A program made the position numbers and the translations under genes. From Candidatus Eiseniibacteriota bacterium (GTDB taxonomy: Bacteria; Eisenbacteria; RBG-16-71-46), in the NCBI GenBank assembly GCA_023249815.1, contig JAHFBX010000010.1, positions 1-22,182 on the forward strand: a DNA stretch of 22,182 nt, read 5' to 3'. The notes under the pieces are model-generated. The model was given only the letters and a program-made list of their open reading frames with translations, was not told the origin of the DNA and ran no database searches. Position 1 is the stretch's first letter. Each line of letters starts with the position of its first letter. Positions 15,128 through 22,182 of the stretch are shown here, piece by piece.

Positions 15128-16647
15128 GACGGGCTCCGATCGCCGGCGGCGCGCGACATGCGGAACGACCGCAACACGTTTCGAAGCACGCCCCACTCCT
15201 CGCGCGACAAGGCGCGGACCAAGAACAGGGCGAGCACGTAGACGAGCGCACCCGCCAGCACGGTCACCGGCAGCGCCACACCGTGCAGCGCGAAGATCGC
15301 CGCCGCCATGAGCAGGGCCGCGAGCGCGGGGCGCAACGCTTGGCCGAGCAGCGCGGCGTGGCTGACGTGGCTCGACATGGCGGGGTGGCACACGGCAAAG
15401 ACGAGGATCTCGGCGCCCACGAACGTCCAGGCCGCACCCATCACGCCCCACGTGGGGACGGTGAGCGCGCAGCCGATCACGTTGGCGGTGAGTCCGGCGG
15501 CCACACCCCACAGGTACACGCGTTGACGGCCGATCGCGGCCAGCAGATAGCGCGACTGCAGGTTGACGAACACGAACGGCAGCGCGAGTGACGTGATGCC
15601 GAGCGCGGCGGCGGCGCGGGCGTAGCCACTCGCGTCGTGGAACAGCATCGGCACGATGCGGCCGGCGAGTGCCACGAGCGCGGCCGCCAGCGGCAGTGAC
15701 ACGAGCAGCTGGTACTTGAACGCCGCGCGCAGCGGGCGCGACAGGTCGGGCGTGGTACCGCCGCTCATCCGGGCGAACGCCGGGAACGCCGCCATCGCGA
15801 GCGACGAGCCCAGGAACCCGAACGGCTGCGACAGCATGTACGCCACGTTGAAACAGGCGACTTCCGCGTCGCTCGCCAGCGCCTTGAGCGAGAACACGCC
15901 CACGCGACCGTAGAGCACGACGATGAGCAGCGAGATCGCGACCGGCCAGCCCTCGGCCACCAGTCGGCGGAATCGCGCCATCGCAGGCGAGAAGTCAGGC
16001 TTGAGCCCCAGGCGTGACACCAACAGCGCTCCCACGACCGACCGAAGCAGGAAGGCCCCCACGGCCGTTCCCAACAAGAGCGGAAGGGTTGCGCCGAATG
16101 CCACACCCAGGGCGATACCGAGAATCCAGGCGCTCTGGCTCACGAGCAGCATGACGGCTTCTAGATCGAGCCGTTCACTCGCCCGCATCATCCACACCGA
16201 GACGTCCTGGCCGAAGTCCAGCACGGCCGCGGCCGTGACGATCATGACGAGCAGCGCGCTCGCCGGAGGCAGCGTGAGCGACGACACGACGCCCGCCACC
16301 GCCAGCAGCACCACGGCCACCGTGCCGCGCAGCATCAGCGCGTCGCCGAGGCAGCGGTTCGCGGACGCCGCAGTGCGTGCCACCTCGCGCGTCAGGATGA
16401 CCCCCGCGCCGAGGTCCGCGACGCTCGAGAGGAGCGGAATGAGCGCGTAATAGAACGCGTACTGGCCATATCCGCTCGCCGAGAGGTAGTTGCCGAGCAG
16501 CACCATGCCGGCGACGTTGATGATGGCGCTCACCGCCTGGGCGGCCACGCGGAACGCCGTATTACGGCCGACGCGGGTCACCGGCGCCGTCGGGGCCTTG
16601 GCCGGGGCGGGCGCGGGCTCGGGAGCGAATGCACGCATCGTGCTCAC
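15124..16647 (-). CDS. Wzx-type oligosaccharide flippase (polysaccharide biosynthesis protein)
   Basis: 507 residues, with a Pro/Ala-rich cytoplasmic start (6-24) followed by roughly 12-14 membrane segments. The first block has V-G-R-N-T-A-F-R-V-A-A-Q and L-G-N-Y-L-S-A-S-G-Y-G-Q-Y-A-F (51-65), typical of the MOP superfamily Wzx/RfbX proteins. Mid-protein Y-G-R-V-G-V-F-S-L-K and Y-M-L-S-Q-P-F-G-F fit the same family. It would turn undecaprenyl-linked oligosaccharide from the cytoplasmic to the periplasmic face. The start codon is GTG, supported by GGGAGG 7 nt upstream and a GTGA overlap with the glycosyltransferase stop. It is followed by an ATGA overlap with the RtcB-like gene. Confidence 0.9.
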   Translation of the reverse strand: MSTMRAFAPEPAPAPAKAPTAPVTRVGRNTAFRVAAQAVSAIINVAGMVLLGNYLSASGYGQYAFYYALIPLLSSVADLGAGVILTREVARTAASANRCLGDALMLRGTVAVVLLAVAGVVSSLTLPPASALLVMIVTAAAVLDFGQDVSVWMMRASERLDLEAVMLLVSQSAWILGIALGVAFGATLPLLLGTAVGAFLLRSVVGALLVSRLGLKPDFSPAMARFRRLVAEGWPVAISLLIVVLYGRVGVFSLKALASDAEVACFNVAYMLSQPFGFLGSSLAMAAFPAFARMSGGTTPDLSRPLRAAFKYQLLVSLPLAAALVALAGRIVPMLFHDASGYARAAAALGITSLALPFVFVNLQSRYLLAAIGRQRVYLWGVAAGLTANVIGCALTVPTWGVMGAAWTFVGAEILVFAVCHPAMSSHVSHAALLGQALRPALAALLMAAAIFALHGVALPVTVLAGALVYVLALFLVRALSREEWGVLRNVLRSFRMSRAAGDRSPS

Positions 16648-17843
16648 GCGCTCACCTCCCGCGACATCGTCGCCGGGGCCGGGGCCAGGATGCCCCGCCG
16701 CGACAGCACGTCGCGATAGACACGCTCCAGGTTGCTCACGATGTCAGCCTCGTCGTACTCGGCGAGCACGACACGGCGGCCGCGTTCACCCATGCGGGCG
16801 CGCAACGCCGGGTTCACGAGCAGCCGCTCATACGCATTCGCGAGCCCGTTCACGTCTCCGACCTCGACCAGGAAGCCGGTGTCGCCGTCGCGCACGACCT
16901 CGCGGGTGCCGTTCACCCGCGTCGCCACGACGGGGAGCCCCACGACCATGGCTTCCAGCGCGGCGCGCGGGATGCCCTCCTTGAGCGACGTGAGCGTGCC
17001 GATGTCGGACTGCGACAGCAGCGTGGGGATGTCGTCTCGGTAGCCCAGGAACTTCACGTTCTCGGCGAGTCCCCACTCGGCGCAACGGGCCTCGAGCTCG
17101 GCGCGGCCACTCCCACCCCCGATCAGCCACAGCTCGAACGCCGCGCCGCGTTCCTTCATCAGCTTCGCCGCCTCGACCAGCATGGCGTGGTTCTTGACCG
17201 GTTCCATGCGTGCGACGCAGGTGATCACCGGCGATCTCTCGGTGCCCATGCGTGTCGGCGCGACCGGGAAGCGGTGCACGTCGATGCCGTTGCCGATGTA
17301 GACCAGGCGCTCGCGCCGCACGATGCCGTAGCGCACCGCCTGCTCGATGTCCGCCCGGTTCTGGCTCAGCATGATCTCGGTGAAGTGGCCGACGAAGCGC
17401 TCCACGGCGATGGCGAGCGAGTGCGAGAAGCCGTGGCCGCCATCGTGGAAGTGGAAGCCGTGCACGGTGTGCATGATCACCGGCACGCCCGCGAGCTTCG
17501 CCGCGAGACGGCCGACGACGCCGGGCACCGAGCAGTGCGTGTGCACGAGGTCGGCCTTCACGCGACGCAGGTAGTGCGCCGTCTGGAACAGCGACACCAG
17601 CAGCTTCACCGGGTTGTAACCGCGGGGGAAGTCCGCGGTGGCGACCGGGATACCCGCCTCGCGAAGCGGCAGCACGTACGGGCCGGGCATGCACACGATG
17701 TGGTTGTCGATGCCGCGCTCGCGCATCGCCAGCACGCGCTCCTTGAGCAGCGTGTCCGCCGAGGAGCTCAGGTTGATGATGTCCACGACGCATGGGGCAT
17801 TCGTGGAGGCGAGGCGACCGGCACCGGGGATCGCACGCTTCAT
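16644..17843 (-). CDS. Glycosyltransferase family 4 (GT-B fold)
   Basis: 399 residues, the usual length. The N-terminal acceptor half has H-T-H-C-S-V-P-G (101-108) and H-T-V-H-G-F-H-F (125-132). The linker reads Y-I-G-N-G-I-D (182-188), and the donor half V-A-R-M-E-P-V-K-N-H (210-219). The GT4 E-x7-E motif is E289-G-I-P-R-A-A-L-E297. It should be a cytoplasmic retaining transferase that adds a sugar from an NDP-sugar to the lipid-linked acceptor; donor and linkage cannot be read from sequence. It overlaps both neighbours by 4 bp. Confidence 0.92.
   Translation of the reverse strand: MKRAIPGAGRLASTNAPCVVDIINLSSSADTLLKERVLAMRERGIDNHIVCMPGPYVLPLREAGIPVATADFPRGYNPVKLLVSLFQTAHYLRRVKADLVHTHCSVPGVVGRLAAKLAGVPVIMHTVHGFHFHDGGHGFSHSLAIAVERFVGHFTEIMLSQNRADIEQAVRYGIVRRERLVYIGNGIDVHRFPVAPTRMGTERSPVITCVARMEPVKNHAMLVEAAKLMKERGAAFELWLIGGGSGRAELEARCAEWGLAENVKFLGYRDDIPTLLSQSDIGTLTSLKEGIPRAALEAMVVGLPVVATRVNGTREVVRDGDTGFLVEVGDVNGLANAYERLLVNPALRARMGERGRRVVLAEYDEADIVSNLERVYRDVLSRRGILAPAPATMSREVSA
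16655..16660 (-). promoter_or_regulatory. Ribosome binding site that decides the GTG start of the flippase
   Basis: GGGAGG on the minus strand, 7 nt before GTG 16647. The alternative ATG at 16638 would be too far from it and would break the overlap pattern. Confidence 0.65.
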
Positions 17844-19378
17844 GACACCACCCCGCCGGATGGGTCATCGGTGCCGGTCGTACGATAGCGGCGCGCCAGC
17901 GCGGGGACGCTGCCCAGCCGGCGAGCGGGGAGGCTCGGGCGGAGCGCGGGCCTGCCGTGAGCGAGCAGCGCGGGCCTGGCCGAAGCCATGGCGAGCGCGG
18001 GGACGGGTCGGCCCGGGGCACGCGGCTCCAGTCCGATGGCCGCCACCGCGCGGCGCGGCGCGGCGCCGAGGCGCAGCAGTCGGCGTGCGGCATGGCGCTT
18101 GGCGATGAAGGTCGAAGCGCAAACCATGGCGAGCAGCAGCCAGAAGTGACGGAAGTGCAGCTTCTCGATGACCGTGCTGTGCACGGCCGAGGACGTGAGC
18201 GCCGCCGCCATGGATGCGGTCCACAGCGCCGCGCGTTGGGCGCGCGCGCCGGACGGCGGACTGTGCTGCCAATACCCGACGACGTGAGCGAAGCCCATGA
18301 ACGTCATCACGAGAAGGCCGGCGAGTCCGAGCGGACCGCGTTCGATCGCGTACGCAAGGTAGTCGCTGTGCGCCTCCTTGGACTGGTAGGAGTCGCGCCG
18401 CTCCCGCTCGGCGATCGACACGGTGAGCGCGCCACTGTTCCCGGGCCCGATGCCGAGCGGCGAGCGCGCGTACGTGCGCTCGAGCGTCTCGCGGATGCGT
18501 CCACGGCTCTCGGCGCTGTGTTCCATGCGGCCGGCGAACGTGTGACGACGGATCGCCTCGAACTGGGCGTCCCCAACCTTGAATTCCACGTTCAGCCACC
18601 AAGCGAAGCCCGCGAGGCCCGCGATCACCGCCACGACCGCGATCACCGGCCGCAGCGGCAGCCGGCTCGCGATGGCCTTCACGAGGAGCCACACCGCGAG
18701 TCCCACGCCGAGCGAGATCATGCCGCCGTTCGACTTGGTGGCGACCAGCGCCAGCAGGAGCACGCCGCACGCCGAGAATGCGACCCAGCGTGGCAGCTCG
18801 TTCACCAGGCTCATCGCGACGAACAGACTGATGACGAGGTAGTCGGCGAGCATGTTCGAGTTGTACATGGTGCCGGCAGGGCGGAGTCCGCGTGCGCCGA
18901 GCAGGCCCGAGAGCGAGCCCGAGTGAAGCAACACCTGGAGTAGCGCCCAAACCGAGACCGCCACGCCAGCCCACATCCAAGCCACGCGCATCGCGCGCAG
19001 GTCGCGCTCGCTCTGGAGCGCATTCACGATCAGCAGGAACCACGAGAACAGGTAGAAGTCCTGGGCCACGGCGAGCGCCGCCTTGCCCATGGACGGCGCG
19101 GAGAACGTGGCGATCACGCTGCCGAGTGCGATGATCATGACCGCGACCAGCATCGGGGTCTTGATGCGGCGGCCCGCGAGCAGCAGCAGCCCGAAGCTGA
19201 ATAGTGCCGGCAGGTTCGCGATATCGAGCAGCGACGATTGCCCCGGCCCATTCGGTACGCAGATCGGTGCCAGCAGCGTGGCGAGCACGAGGTAGCCGCG
19301 CCAGCCGCGAAACGGCGTGCCGTCGATGCCCGCCCGCCGAGGAAGCGCGGCCGCCCGATGCCCTAACGCCACGGTCAT
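17840..19378 (-). CDS. O-antigen ligase / polymerase family membrane protein (Wzy_C)
   Basis: 512 residues. It has about 11-12 membrane segments, the family block R-P-A-G-T-M-Y-N-S-N-M-L-A-D-Y (166-180), and a large periplasmic loop with R-G-R-I-R-E-T-L-E-R (292-301) and P-L-G-I-G-P-G-N-S (307-315). The loop ends in E-A-H337-S-D-Y-L, where ligases and PglL-type O-oligosaccharyltransferases carry their essential His. It may polymerise repeat units, ligate glycan to lipid A, or transfer it to protein; sequence alone cannot separate these. The last 85 residues (about 428-512) are an unusual Arg/Pro/Ala-rich tail with repeated R-P-A-L. The ATG at 19378 overlaps the stop of the PGT-dehydratase gene (ATGA); an open frame reaching 20515 is a shadow. 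Confidence 0.88.
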   Translation of the reverse strand: MTVALGHRAAALPRRAGIDGTPFRGWRGYLVLATLLAPICVPNGPGQSSLLDIANLPALFSFGLLLLAGRRIKTPMLVAVMIIALGSVIATFSAPSMGKAALAVAQDFYLFSWFLLIVNALQSERDLRAMRVAWMWAGVAVSVWALLQVLLHSGSLSGLLGARGLRPAGTMYNSNMLADYLVISLFVAMSLVNELPRWVAFSACGVLLLALVATKSNGGMISLGVGLAVWLLVKAIASRLPLRPVIAVVAVIAGLAGFAWWLNVEFKVGDAQFEAIRRHTFAGRMEHSAESRGRIRETLERTYARSPLGIGPGNSGALTVSIAERERRDSYQSKEAHSDYLAYAIERGPLGLAGLLVMTFMGFAHVVGYWQHSPPSGARAQRAALWTASMAAALTSSAVHSTVIEKLHFRHFWLLLAMVCASTFIAKRHAARRLLRLGAAPRRAVAAIGLEPRAPGRPVPALAMASARPALLAHGRPALRPSLPARRLGSVPALARRYRTTGTDDPSGGVVS

Positions 19379-21801
19379 GCCGAGACCGTGGTCTCCAGCC
19401 TGCGGATGAGTTCGTGCCGGCCGCCCATGCGCTCCTCGGACACGAGCAGCAGTCGCGCCATCTCGTCCCGCATGTAGCAGTCGTCGCCCTGGCTCACCGC
19501 GCGCAGGATCTTCGGGTGGCCCGACTTCCACACCGTCTCGTTGTCGTTCAGCAGCTTCTCGAACAGCCGTTCGCCCGGGCGCAGACCCGTGAACTCGATC
19601 TGGATGTCCTTGCCGGGCGTCAGGCCATAGAGCCGGATCAACGCCTTCGCCATGTCCACGATGCGGACCGGCTTGCCCATGTCGAGCACGAACACCTCGC
19701 CGCCACTGCCCAGGCTGGCCGCGTGCAGGATGAGCTGCACCGCCTCGGGCACGGTCATGAACAGGCGCGTCACCTCGGGATGCGTCACGGTGACCGGGCC
19801 GCCGCGCTCGATCTGCTCGCGGAACAGCGGCAGCACGCTGCCGCTCGACTCGAGCACGTTGCCGAACCGCACGGTGAGCAGCTTGGTGCGCGAGCCGGAC
19901 TTCATGATCTGGAGCGCGAGCTCGGCCATGCGCTTGGAGATGCCCATCATGCACACGGGTTCCACGGCCTTGTCCGTGGAGATGAGCACGAACACCTCGG
20001 TGCCATGCCGCATCGCCGTCTCGGCCACGGTGCGCGTGCCCACCACGTTTGTGCGCAGCGCCTCGCCCGGATTGCGCTCCATCATGGGCACGTGCTTGTA
20101 CGCCGCGGCGTGGAAGATGGCGTGCGGCCGGAACTCGCTCACGACGTCGTCGACCCGCGACGCGTCCGCCACGTCGCCGATGACGGGCTCCAGCACGAGC
20201 CCGGGGTGCAGCCGGCGCAGCTCGCGCTCGATCTCGTAGAGCGCGAACTCGTGACGCTCGAACAGGATCAGTCGCGACGGCTTCTTCGCCGCCACCTGGC
20301 GGCTGATCTCGGACCCGATCGAGCCGCCCGCGCCGGTGATCATGACACAGCGGTCGGCGATGACGGCGATCGCCTGCTCCTGGTCCGTGCGAATGGCCTC
20401 GCGGAACAGCAGGTCTTCTGGGTTGTAGTTGCCGCCCAGCTTCGGCGATTCCCGACGGAGCAGCAGCTCCCCGAGCTCGGGTGCCAGGCGAGCGGTCTTG
20501 CCAAGCGAACGGCACTCCGCGAGGAGTCGTTCACGCAGCTCCTTCGTCGCGCCCGGCATCGCGAGCAACACCTCGTCCGGATCGACCTGGCGGATGACAT
20601 CGCCGAGGTCGCTCTTCGTGCCCAGCACCGGCACGCCGTGGATGCGCGTGCCCTTGCGCCGGAGATCGCCGTTCAGCATGCCCACGACCTGGCAGTCCTG
20701 TGCCGGGCGATCCAGCAGCTCGCGCGCGACCCGGGCCATGGACTCCTCCTCGCCCACGAGCAGGACGCGCCGCGTCGGCATGGCACCGGGACGCAGCTCG
20801 CTGTGGAGTCGGCGGGCGATGCGGATGCCCGCCAGCAGGCCCATGAGCAGGAGCGCGTCGATGATCACGATGCCGCGGGAGAAACCGGGGGCGCCCATCA
20901 GCCAATGCGCCGCCACGTACCAGGTGAGCGAGCCGAGCGTCACCGCAAACGCGATGCTGCGCAGGTCACGCACGGTCGAGTAACGCCACACGCTGTGGAA
21001 CAGGCCGAATACGTTGAGCCACAGCAGGCGGGCCACGATCACCGCGGGCAGCACGCGCCAGAACATCACCGCCTCCTCGGCGGGAACGCGTCCGTCGAAG
21101 CGGATCTCGAACGCGAGCACGAATGCCCCGACCACCGCAGCGCTCTGAACCAGGAGGCCGAGCCAGAAGCGGTACGGGGAAAGCCTGTCCACCGCGCGCT
21201 CGATGGCGCGGGCCGGGTAGAGCAGGCAGGCCAGCGTCGTCAACACCAGCTGCAAGTCGTATGACATGGACGCTTTGCGCACGTAATCCCGCGCCAGCTT
21301 GAGCTTCTCCGGCAGGATGCGCTCGATGTACGTGGCCTCGGGATCGCCCGACTGATCGAGCAGGTTGTTCTCGTCGCGGTAGCGGATGGATGCGAGGTCG
21401 GTGATGCCGGGACGGATCTTGAGGATCTCGGTGTACTCCGCGCGGAACATGTCCACGTAGCGCGGTACTTCGGGGCGCGAGCCGACCAGGCTCATGTCGC
21501 CCACGAGCACGTTCCAGAGCTGCGGCAGTTCGTCGAGCTTGGTCGGGCGCAGCAGGCCGCCGATCGCGGTGACACGCGGATCGTCCTTCACCGTGATGGC
21601 GGGGCCCTTCGCGGGGCCATCCACCCGCATGGTGCGGAACTTGAGGATGAAGAATGACTTGCAGCCGCGTCCCACGCGCAACTGCTTGAACAGGACCGGG
21701 CCGCCGTCCTCGAGCTTGATGAGCACGGCGATGACGAGGAACACGGGCCACAGCAACAGCAGTCCGATCGCAGAGGCAGAGAGGTCTAGCAAGCGTTTCA
21801 T
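19375..21801 (-). CDS. Fusion of initiating phosphoglycosyltransferase (PglC-like) and NDP-sugar 4,6-dehydratase (PglF/CapD-like)
   Basis: 808 residues. Residues 1-200 are a small monotopic PGT: a reentrant hydrophobic helix (7-28), G-G-P-V-L-F-K-Q-L-R-V-G (33-44), F-x-I-L-K-F-R-T-M, L-D90-E91-L-P-Q catalytic dyad, S-L-V-G-S-R-P (104-110), and I-R-P-G-I-T (129-134). It transfers a phospho-sugar to undecaprenyl phosphate. Residues 210-330 hold four membrane helices. A Rossmann-like domain follows (344-445), then the dehydratase with T-G-A-G-G-S-I-G (489-496), S-T-D610-K611-A-V, and M-G-I-S-K623-R. A Met where classical SDRs have Tyr is normal for this dehydratase group. The second part should make the 4-keto-6-deoxy sugar that the neighbouring aminotransferase uses. 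The fusion thus joins sugar-making and lipid-loading. ATGA overlaps flank it on both sides. Confidence 0.92.
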   Translation of the reverse strand: MKRLLDLSASAIGLLLLWPVFLVIAVLIKLEDGGPVLFKQLRVGRGCKSFFILKFRTMRVDGPAKGPAITVKDDPRVTAIGGLLRPTKLDELPQLWNVLVGDMSLVGSRPEVPRYVDMFRAEYTEILKIRPGITDLASIRYRDENNLLDQSGDPEATYIERILPEKLKLARDYVRKASMSYDLQLVLTTLACLLYPARAIERAVDRLSPYRFWLGLLVQSAAVVGAFVLAFEIRFDGRVPAEEAVMFWRVLPAVIVARLLWLNVFGLFHSVWRYSTVRDLRSIAFAVTLGSLTWYVAAHWLMGAPGFSRGIVIIDALLLMGLLAGIRIARRLHSELRPGAMPTRRVLLVGEEESMARVARELLDRPAQDCQVVGMLNGDLRRKGTRIHGVPVLGTKSDLGDVIRQVDPDEVLLAMPGATKELRERLLAECRSLGKTARLAPELGELLLRRESPKLGGNYNPEDLLFREAIRTDQEQAIAVIADRCVMITGAGGSIGSEISRQVAAKKPSRLILFERHEFALYEIERELRRLHPGLVLEPVIGDVADASRVDDVVSEFRPHAIFHAAAYKHVPMMERNPGEALRTNVVGTRTVAETAMRHGTEVFVLISTDKAVEPVCMMGISKRMAELALQIMKSGSRTKLLTVRFGNVLESSGSVLPLFREQIERGGPVTVTHPEVTRLFMTVPEAVQLILHAASLGSGGEVFVLDMGKPVRIVDMAKALIRLYGLTPGKDIQIEFTGLRPGERLFEKLLNDNETVWKSGHPKILRAVSQGDDCYMRDEMARLLLVSEERMGGRHELIRRLETTVSA

Positions 21802-22182
21802 CTGCGGCCCTCCGTGGCGATGTCCCGCACGGCGTCGATCACGTGTCGCACGTCCTCGTCTTCCATCTTGGCGTAGATGGGGAGCGAGATGATGCGCTCG
21901 TAGGCGGCCATCGCATGGGGAAAATCGTCCGGCTGGAGCGCGTAGCGCTCCCGGTAGTAGGGGTGAACGTGCAGGGGGATGAAGTGCACGCTGACCCCGA
22001 TGTTCCGGGCGATGAGCTTCTCGATGAAGACGTCGCGGCCGATGCGGAGCCGCTCCGGGTCAACCTGAATCACAAACAGATGCCAGCCGTGAGCCTGGCG
22101 GTCGTCCACCTGCGGCAGGCGGATGCCCGGCACGTCGCGCAGCCCGGCGTCGTACTGGTCCGCGATGGCGAGGCGCCGCTGG
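21798..22182 (-). CDS. DegT/DnrJ/EryC1/StrS-type sugar aminotransferase, C-terminal part
   Basis: About 128 residues, open to the right edge; the true start is outside. Seen near the edge is Y-D-A-G-L-R-D-V-P-G-I, then H-G-W-H-L-F-V-I, N-I-G-V-S-V-H-F-I-P-L-H-V-H-P-Y-Y-R-E-R-Y, and the closing Y-E-R-I-I-S-L-P-I-Y with M-E-D-E-D-V. This is the standard C-terminal domain of PLP-dependent NDP-4-keto sugar transaminases such as PglE. The PLP lysine lies beyond the window. Its product is expected to be an NDP-4-amino-4,6-dideoxy sugar, made from the product of the adjacent dehydratase. It shares ATGA with the next gene. Confidence 0.9.
   Translation of the reverse strand, partial: QRRLAIADQYDAGLRDVPGIRLPQVDDRQAHGWHLFVIQVDPERLRIGRDVFIEKLIARNIGVSVHFIPLHVHPYYRERYALQPDDFPHAMAAYERIISLPIYAKMEDEDVRHVIDAVRDIATEGRR

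Noticed and set aside
15128..15511. Upstream extension of the RtcB-like frame to 15511
   Set aside because: It lies in the flippase gene in another frame and has no RtcB homology. The ATGA overlap at 15124-15127 marks the start.
19379..20515. Upstream extension of the O-antigen ligase-like frame to 20515
   Set aside because: It is an Arg/Gly-rich shadow of the dehydratase gene. The ATG at 19378 overlaps the dehydratase stop.
19204..21264. Plus-strand open frame of nearly 700 codons opposite the PGT-dehydratase gene
   Set aside because: Its translation is rich in His, Arg, Glu and Ala with no motif. The minus strand has clear catalytic motifs throughout.

Overview
The window is GC-rich DNA, most likely chromosomal, from an uncultured-type bacterium. 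Two large secreted proteins end in FlgD-like/sorting-type Ig domains (FPNP or TPS start, then G-R, then a G-x-Y-F/L-x-R ending). Together with the very high GC and a DUF1624 acyltransferase, this suggests the FCB-related, high-GC lineages such as Candidatus Eisenbacteria. That placement is inference from style, not from a marker gene. Nearly everything is on the minus strand; the only convincing plus-strand gene is 6550-8043.

Right part (13595-22182, transcribed leftwards): a glycan assembly operon. In transcription order it holds a DegT-type sugar aminotransferase (cut by the window edge); a natural fusion of a PglC-type initiating phosphoglycosyltransferase with a PglF/CapD-type NDP-sugar 4,6-dehydratase; an O-antigen ligase/polymerase-like membrane protein; a GT4 glycosyltransferase; a Wzx-type flippase; and a divergent RtcB-family protein. 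All five junctions are 4-bp stop/start overlaps (ATGA four times, GTGA once), so translation is probably coupled along the whole set. Dehydratase, aminotransferase and PGT together point to an amino-dideoxy sugar placed on a polyprenyl phosphate, extended, flipped, and then polymerised or transferred. The RNA-ligase-like member is out of place in such a pathway and lacks canonical metal-site residues.

Middle part (8127-13577): 17 bp after the RtcB-like gene starts one uninterrupted frame of 1816 codons. It opens with a CDP-alcohol phosphatidyltransferase domain whose fourth motif Asp is His. It then passes through a Pro-rich linker and an internal signal-peptide-like segment into a secreted parallel beta-helix, PKD, Ig-like, CBM and FlgD-like polypeptide. 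It is either a true enzyme-adhesin fusion or two in-frame genes with a cryptic GTG start at 12731.

Centre-left (4459-8043): a second, shorter beta-helix/FlgD-like secreted protein, paralogous to the large one, and divergent from it a Cys-rich exported beta-propeller-like protein. A 31-nt purine tract lies between them.

Left part (1-4335): a probable operon of an exported protein with a CxxxCP-x-Y-x-x-DG motif, a small lipoprotein, and a DUF1624 membrane acyltransferase preceded by a 27-bp tandem repeat. After a 257-bp gap comes the start of an RND/ABC-type periplasmic adaptor that runs off the left edge. I found no tRNA, rRNA, CRISPR array, insertion sequence or attachment site.
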